This document shows positions 57,477 to 64,000 of a stretch of 64,000 nucleotides of DNA, one piece after another. Positions within the stretch are counted from its first letter, which is position 1. Each line of letters begins with the position of its first letter. Below the pieces are notes generated by a model. The model searched no databases, was not told the origin of the DNA, and saw only the letters and a program-made list of their open reading frames with translations. The translations under genes were made by a program, and so were the position numbers. The stretch is from Gnetum montanum (taxonomy: Eukaryota; Streptophyta; Gnetopsida; Gnetales; Gnetaceae): contig MNCI01014449.1 of assembly GCA_015680685.1 (NCBI GenBank), positions 643,802-707,801 of the forward strand. The letters are read 5' to 3'.

Positions 57477-59046
57477 ACAAGGATATAATATAGCCTAAGC
57501 AATAGGATAGAACTCATAATAGTAATCCAAAAGAATCCACAAATTCCCTTGATGTCACACCTTTTTCATTCCCACTAGGTTCACTTTTTAGTCCAAGCAT
57601 AATGATCACAAGTTTATTCTCAATTTTATAATGGAAAGAATATAATTATTGCCATGGTAAGAACCTCTTATCAATGGAATGGGTGGATGAATGTTGTGGT
57701 CTCAATGTACAAATAATTAGTCTCTTATGACTTGATAACATAGAGAAATCTTCCCCTTATTAGACTACATCATGCCTTATTCTTGGTGTGTTTTATTAAC
57801 AACCAAAAATATGTATAAAGAAAATGAAAAAAGAGTATCAAAAAGATGAAAAGGTTAGTAGGAATGGAAAAGATGAAAATAATCAAAAATGTTAAAAGAA
57901 TGAAAAATCATTAGAGAATAGAAAAATGTTAAAGAATTAAGAAATTATTAAGAAATTGAAAAGTATAAAAGAATGGAAAAATGTATTAAGAAATGTAAAA
58001 AGGTATATCAAGAAATTAGAAATTAAAAAGAATTGTAAGATAAAAAATTAAAAAACACTTATTAATTCTTGAATTAAGATAAGGCATCTCCCTTATGATT
58101 GAACTCATGGAAAAGTGTTTGAAAAATGCACCCTAGTTCCCCTGGATCATACACTTGAGGTTTTGTACTTACCATCCTTAGTAATTTAGTTTTTCTGTTA
58201 TCATCTCATATAATTGTGATAGTAATTAATTTTTTATCATCTAATTCCTTAGTTCCTCTTTTTTTTGGTGTATGATTGTGGTTTAGTATTTCTATTTGTA
58301 AGTTCTTAGTTGGGGTCATTTTCTTAAAATGGGAATTAATAAGTGGTTTAGATTGTTCCATGAATGTTTTGGATAATTGAAAGTTCTTAGTTATTGGCCA
58401 CTGGGTGTCTTTTGGTTTAGTGATTTCTACTCTCTCTTGTGCACACACTTGTTTTTCACATTTGTTGTGGACTAGTGTAATGACTATGTTGACATTCTAG
58501 AAGGTTAGTCCATAACTACATCCTTCTTTTTCAGTAGTAATGCATGGAATTTCCTATCTTTCCCCAATGATAGGTTCATGTATTATGTTTTGTATTGGAG
58601 TGATAATGGATGTTGGACCTTGCACAAGATTGGAAGACATTATTTTGGTGAGGAAGGATGTTGCACCCAATTGGCCTTGTGCTAGTTTTGATGAGCTAGC
58701 AGGTTTATGAGTTTTATGCTCATGTGTGGAAACTATCTTAAAGAAAGGACTTTTTTGAGACTATGGTTAAGATCTATTAGCATTATCATTTACGTGTATG
58801 TTCACAACACAAGTGACATTCTTCTATTGATGTTGTGGTGTCAATCCTTTATGTGTTGTTGGTGGTGACATATGGTGAAGGGAAGTATGAGAATATTGAG
58901 GATGTCATGGAGGATAAGAGGTTTGAGATGGTGATGCCACAAGAGATGTTATGGGTTGATGATATTTAGGAGAGTGATAATAGTGATTCAAGGTAAAGGA
59001 AGTAGAACCATTTGGAGAGATAGGTTGTTGAACATAGTAATCATAC
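57477..59046 (-). mobile_element. E3 right arm: noncoding region, short tail frame and gag C-terminus
   Basis: It resumes E3 directly after the E5 target duplication and parallels E1 from 5826 to about 7900. The T-rich sense tract is at about 57800-58060. A tail frame (58206-58560) is shared with E1: KPKDTQWPITKNF, PLINSHFKKMTPTKN and IPCITTEKEG. A proline-rich gag end follows (about 58560-59046). No protease triad, RT or integrase is present. The arm stops abruptly at the E6 LTR. Confidence 0.8.
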
Positions 59047-59845
59047 GGGTACCCCTACGCTCAATCATACAAATACGAGCATGTATGCACAATCCAATTG
59101 AACTCCATGGATGGACTAGTTGTGGGATCTAGATAGTTATACGTTGATCACAGTTCACTGTCTTCCCACCTAGACTAGTAGTAGCTTTGTCACGTATAGT
59201 TTAGTCTAGAGTGAGGCATATGATGTTGTCCTAATTCTATGTTACTCTTGATAACAAAAAAGATAAATTGATTAAACTAATAATGGAAAAAAACCATAAA
59301 TTAGCCTATGGCAATGGTATCTATCCTTAACCATCTGTACGCATCTTGGACTTCATGGGATTATTGCTGTGCATGTTACGTATTTGCACTTAAATGATCA
59401 TGATTAAAGCATACACATTCCACTTAATGACAGGAAAAGTAAATAACAATAAATCAAATTGTTAACTAAAGAAGGTATTAAATAATTAAAACAACAAAAA
59501 TTCATTTAAGTGAGTGCTATAATGATGAAAGTAATCTCAATCTTTATTGTCAATCATGCACATGTCTAAGTACGTCACACTCAAACAAAGGTGTTGTGCA
59601 ATTACATACGTCACACTATGGGCATGCACTAGGAATAACTAGCTTGAAAGAAAGAAACTAAAAACTGAAAACTAAACTACCAAAAGAACTAGAAAGAATA
59701 GAACTTCACTAAAAACTATCAATTGTGCACCTAAGTGCTGTATTTATAAGCTAACACAGGAATCATGATATCATGTATATGATATCGTATCTAGGCCACG
59801 ATATCACGTACCTGATATCGGGGCCTGGAAAACTGTGATTCATCA
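59047..59845 (-). repeat. E6 3' LTR, missing its outer end
   Basis: It starts inside the shared GGGTACCCCTACGCTCAATC block. The TGATGAG terminus and about ten more bases are missing. It ends ATTCATCA before the purine tract TACCCCCACAACTGAATAAA. U3 has GATATC repeats (59765-59820) and a TATTTATA near 59741. Confidence 0.88.
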
Positions 59846-60009
59846 TACCCCCACAACTGAATAAAAAATTGTCCTTGAGTTAATACAATAAAACATTAAG
59901 AAGGTATGGGATTATTGACTACTACTAACTAACCATGCTCTAGTATGGGAAACATAAAACTTGGACACAAAACACAAAATACAAAATGTTGGAACTCATG
60001 TGGTTCCTG

Positions 60010-62787
60010 GAGGTGGTCCATTGGTGCTTTTCCTTTGTCTGGTACTACAGGCTTTTAAGATTACTAATGTGTGAGAAGTGCCTGTAGTTTCTCTTCTTTT
60101 ATTCAAGGATTATGCATAGTCCATGCTAATGTCCCAATGTTTAATAGAGCAAGCACCTCCCATGGACATGATAGTTGTGGAAACATTTGGTTTGCTTTGA
60201 CATACCACATAACAAACTATTGTCATTCATCCTCATAGGCTCTAGATTTATCTTGCAATTCATGGTAATTTGTTAGCTATCGAGCTAAATTTTCTGCTAC
60301 ATCTCTTTGATCGTGGTAGCTTTTTTTGACCACTTCTAATTTAGAGTTTGCAACTTCTAATTTTTGCAACGCTTTCTTATGTTTGGAAAACTCTGTCTCA
60401 TACTAAGCATAAGTGGCAGCTACTTGTTTCTCAAGCTCATTTCTTAGGTGCCATGCTATTAACATGGCTAAGTTGGCATACCACAAATTTGCCAACTCCA
60501 TGTACTCTGTTAAGTCTTGAATCTTTAAGTCTTGGCTTTTCAGTTTCTCTTGGTGGGTGAAGGCATATGTATCTAATATGACTCGCTAGTTAATGTGTTG
60601 AGCACTGAAAGAGTTAATGTAAGTCTGAGTCATATGGATCTTGTTTTCGATTATTTCTTTGTACATCCCCACCTAATCATAGAAGTGCTCTTTCNTGATT
60701 ATTTCTTTGTACATCCCCACCTAATCATAGAAGTGCTCTTTCAATTTCTCATGCTTCTTGGCCTCATTCTACCATGCACTGATCTCTATTTTTGTCTTTT
60801 AGTGGATAGTGTGGACATCCCCCATAGAAAGGGTTCTATTTTCCATGGCCAAGCGATTCATATCTTAGTTGACTTGTATTAATTATTCTTGCATCTATTG
60901 AAAAATTTCTTTAAGAACATTCTTCTATTTCTCAATTGCTATCAACTAAATATTTTCAGTAGTAAGCTATTTATTCTCCTCCTGTAGAGCCTTGAGAGCC
61001 TTAGCATGTGCATACATTTGAGCTTATGCCTTGGAAGCATCCCAATCGACCTATTCTTTCTGCCTTGCCATCTTTTTATTCTCTTCCAACAATTTATTTA
61101 GTTTCTCATTTCTGAAAACATCCAGTTGGTCAGCTGTGATGAATTGAGAAGGATCCCTTCGTTTAGTTTTTAGGGTGACAAGTTTTTCTTGTAGTCTTTG
61201 TAGCTCTGCTTCTGCATGCTTGGCCCTAACTTTAGCCATGACCAATTTTCCTTTAGTTGAAATGAGGTTTGATTGTATTGTGGTGACATCTTAAGGGATG
61301 TCAAATAAGGAAGTCATGACTTATCCTATTTGCAACAAGCGATCCAAAACATCCTCATGTTCTGTAGGAGTCATTTAGGAACCAGCAAAAACTTGAGCAT
61401 CACGTGCTCTCGTGAAATCTACTAGTGGCACAATAGGGACATTAAAAGATTCTTTGATGAGGTCTGCAACCACCTCTACTACACTTGTTACATCCTGGTG
61501 CTGCATGACCACAATTGTGGCAACTTCACTAGTTTCTAATGTAACTTGGAAGGATGCGACATTCCCAGAGATTTGCTAAGACCACTAGGACTCTTCTCCT
61601 GAAATCAAAAAAATGTGTCCACTCATGGGGTTAGTTGAAATAGTGGGCTACATGACATCGTCAATGACCCTGAATAAATTCTCAACATCACAAATTTTTT
61701 AACTGACCTTCTTAGCAATGGTTCTAAGGTGACTGATGGACGGTTGATAGTCCTGTTATGGTGGTGGCGATTGTTGGACTTGGTAGCTTATGAGTTGTGT
61801 GATGCGCCTTACTTCCTGTTGTTGGCTAGGCCCTACCCTTTCAGGTGCAGTGGGTCCAACCATTCACTCTTCTTCTTACTCTGATTGCTTGCCAACATCT
61901 TTCCTTGGCATTGGTGATTTGAGTAGTTTAGCATATGAAGCATTTGGGCTTTTCTAAGAACATCATTCGTATAGCCCATAATTCTAGCATGTCTACATAG
62001 CTTCCTAATGAGACAAAGGAAAGGCAAAGTAAACTTCCCTATCTTTCTTTCTTCAAATCGCCTTAGTATTTCCATCAAATATAAATGGGGCAAATTTGCA
62101 TTAAATTTTCGCATCAAAATTGCACTACCCCGCATTGCATAAGTAGATAGTTTGTTAAGTGCTAATCTTGAAGTAAGTCATCTCTTCTAGGGTCAATTCT
62201 CAATAAGCTTTATTTTCTTTTTTGTAAGTCCATTTCAACCATAACTTTCTTACATCTATGTCCGAGTGAGTGGACAAATGAGCAACCTTTGGTTCTTCAT
62301 TTGGAAGATTCAAGACCTCTACAATGGCCCTTGTAGAGAAATCAATGAGAACATCACCTACATTGGCAATGGTGCCTTCTTCCTTCCCATGCCAAAACTG
62401 GTATGTCTCACCCAAATACCAATCACCACTTTCTAAGAGAATGGGCCACAATGGAGATGCCTTAAGTTGAGTCTTCACTGGTTCGGGAGCAAACTTGGTG
62501 AAAGGCCCAAAATTGAGCTCCATGATCATGGCTGAGAAGATGGACTTCTCCTAAATGACTTCAAGACATTCTAGGGACAACATGAGACGTTGCCTTAGTT
62601 CTAGGGCTCTAACTTCTCCACCTTCCACATGCCCAAGTTGCACTATCGTAGGGGTTTCTTGATGAATGTTGAATGAGTGTGCTTCCTACTCTGCATGTTC
62701 TATGTGAGGTCCCTAGCCTCTACCTCCTCTCAGGCATTTAGGTACTCCTTACGAAGGTCCTGCTCAATCTCCTCTTTTTGGGGCCAT
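60010..62787 (-). pseudogene. Accessory reading frame of E6, best preserved copy
   Basis: The ATG complementary to 62785-62787 opens MAPKRGD. The N-terminal block (62200-62529) reads MELNFGPFTKFAPEPVKTQL, KASPLWPILLESGDWYLGET, YQFWHGKEEGTIANVGDVLI and FSTRAIVEVLNLPNEEP. A second block (61833-62135), after a frameshift, has RGSAILMRKFNANLPHLYLM and EILRRFEERKIGKFTLPF. The C-terminal half is coiled-coil-like: VRAKHAEAELQRLQEKLVTL and DVFRNEKLNKLLEENKKMAR (61051-61245). The full span is about 925 codons. It weakly resembles plant transposon-associated proteins that have the FS..AI...L.LP pattern. The role is unknown. Confidence 0.7.
60649..60742. other. Exact 46-bp duplication around a single N (assembly artefact)
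   Basis: Bases 60649-60694 and 60697-60742 are identical, separated by N at 60695 and one further base, exactly as at 35650-35743. The plus-strand frame across it (60595-60882) is not real. Confidence 0.85.
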
Positions 62788-63266
62788 CTATAATCACACA
62801 AAGATCACCTATTACTAAGGTTGTGTAGAGAAATTTTTATCAACTCATACCTTACTCATTACCTTAGTTAACAGTTCATAATTATGTAGTGTGATTTTAG
62901 AGTTAGAAATATTTTTGAGAAGTGGCTCCAAAAGGTGTTATTGTTGACCTTACATTGTTGGGTTTCATCAATTTCTTTACATGTGGCACTTACAATCATT
63001 TGGGTGGCATAGGTGATTGATGAAAATTAACTTGGCATTTAAACATAAAATGTTTCTTTAGTAAATATTGAATTTCTTACCTCGATGACTAAGTGGAACA
63101 CTCCAGGTTCAAATAGGATCAGATAGAATTTATATTGGAATGTTAGGGAGCTAGATATTGTGCTTGGAAGATGGAGAGGTAAAGCTCTAAGTCACAAAAG
63201 AAAATTTCAACAACTCCCCTAGTGGAAAATGAAGGAAATGAATGTTGAAGTAGGTGGGGTCATAAC

Positions 63267-63325
63267 TATATATAGGTAGGCAAGACCTAATATTGCATAT
63301 GCAATATCGTGTCCCCACCGACATG
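63267..63325 (-). promoter_or_regulatory. Internal TATA module of E6
   Basis: TATATATA (63267-63274) is followed by AATATTGCATATGCAATATC and GTGTCCCC on the plus strand, resembling the GATATC repeats of the E6 U3. It is 480 bp upstream of the accessory ATG at 62787. Confidence 0.5.
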
Positions 63326-63613
63326 CACCAAATTCAAGGACTGAGTGGAAGTTAGGAATTTTTGATATTTAATGGGGGATTTGAGATTAAATTGAAAGGT
63401 CTAGGGTAGTTGGAAAATTAATTTTGAGGCACCAAAAGTATGTCATGGTGGAGTCATATATTAAAATTTGTGAAAAGGGGCTAGGACGAAGGGTGTATAG
63501 TAATTGTTAAGGAACAATCGATTAAAATGATAAGGGAAAGGATAGTTCACTTAGGTGAGTAGTTGGAGGATGTAAAATAATGCAGTCATGTGCAATAGGG
63601 ACAAGTTACAAAA

Positions 63614-63670
63614 GTTACACAAGTGGATCCTTCCCAAAGCAGGCTCTAGCTTATGATGCCCTTGTGGAAC
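63614..63670 (-). other. Conserved 21-bp core with near-perfect inverted repeat (E6 copy)
   Basis: The arms GTTACACAAG and CTTGTGGAAC pair with one mismatch. The core is at 63624-63644. Confidence 0.58.
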
Positions 63671-64000
63671 CACACCTCTAATGTCTGTGGGCACTAGAGA
63701 AGTTGAATGCAACATATACCTATGAAAAAAACACACATGTTAGAACCACCAAGTTGAGATAATAACTCTACATTATACCAACCACAAGTTATGAACATTT
63801 GGACAACGAGATGAGATGGACAACAGAAGGGATCACAAAAATCAGGGCATGAGGTTTTTAATGATGTTCACAATGGAATCTTGTGTGTAATTAGTGGTTA
63901 AATAACCATGTGTCTAGCTTTCCAAGTTTCAGACCAAGTCCATACCACATTGTAGTGACATCGCATCACTTCATCCCATCGACAAACAATCATAAGTCTA

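Larger units (their letters stand above)
59047..64000 (-). mobile_element. E6: Athila/Tat-like element, 3' half, running off the window
   Basis: From the left it has the 3' LTR, purine tract, accessory frame, TATA module and conserved core, then noncoding sequence parallel to E1 at 5244-5650. Gag and pol, if any, lie beyond 64000. No left target duplication can be checked. Confidence 0.88.

Noticed and set aside
60595-60882. A 95-codon plus-strand frame with a repeated FFVHPHLIIEVLF segment
   Set aside because: It crosses the N at 60695, and the repeat is an assembly duplication antisense to the E6 accessory frame.
1-64000. tRNA, rRNA or CRISPR features
   Set aside because: I found no tRNA cloverleaf, rRNA segment or regular repeat-spacer array. 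The tRNA-like 18-base matches are retrotransposon primer-binding sites.

Overview
The window is nuclear DNA of a large, repeat-rich seed plant. Almost all of it is decayed Ty3/gypsy LTR retrotransposons and LINEs. Their primer-binding sites match the plant tRNA-Asp type used by Athila/Tat elements. Very old insertions and solo LTRs persist, and the assembly has single-N gaps. A gymnosperm-like giant genome is possible, but that is a guess. There is no bacterial, organellar or CRISPR content. Only one stretch (about 19.5-22.1 kb) looks like low-copy host DNA; it holds one small plausible plant gene.

Layout. An LTR tail lies at 1-245. E1 (562-10942, minus) is a gypsy element with both LTRs and a 5-bp target duplication (AATGT), but no RT or integrase. 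A LINE fragment (about 11.5-12.8 kb, plus) and a longer LINE (13.8-19.45 kb, plus) follow. A solo LTR (18298-19023, target duplication AAGGT) splits the ORF2 of the longer LINE. The low-copy island comes next (minus-strand gene 21093-21380). E2 (24418-30465, plus, target duplication CATTG) is a gag-protease element with pol deleted.

From 30927 to the end is a nested stack. E3 (minus, oldest) starts at 30927 and is broken into pieces by a solo LTR (31392-32273, CTAAT), by E4 (33758-43924, GAGTT/AAGTT) and by E5 (45026-57476, ACAAG). E3 stops at about 59046, where the LTR of E6 (59047 to beyond 64000, minus) begins. E4 and E5 still have recognisable gag, protease, RT, RNase H and integrase, all broken by stops and frameshifts.

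The most interesting system is an additional sense-strand reading frame between pol and the 3' LTR in E1, E3, E5 and E6. It has a conserved amino-terminal domain and, in E1, E5 and E6, a long coiled-coil-like tail. In each of the four a TATA-box module lies about 450-550 bp upstream of its ATG; in E1, E5 and E6 the module also carries short repeats like those in the element's own LTR U3. E4 and E2 lack both. A second conserved feature, present in all six elements, is a 21-bp core; in E1 and E3 it lies next to a perfect 10-bp inverted repeat. These suggest a separately transcribed accessory gene in this retrotransposon group. No copy here is intact, so the copies are fossils of that arrangement.
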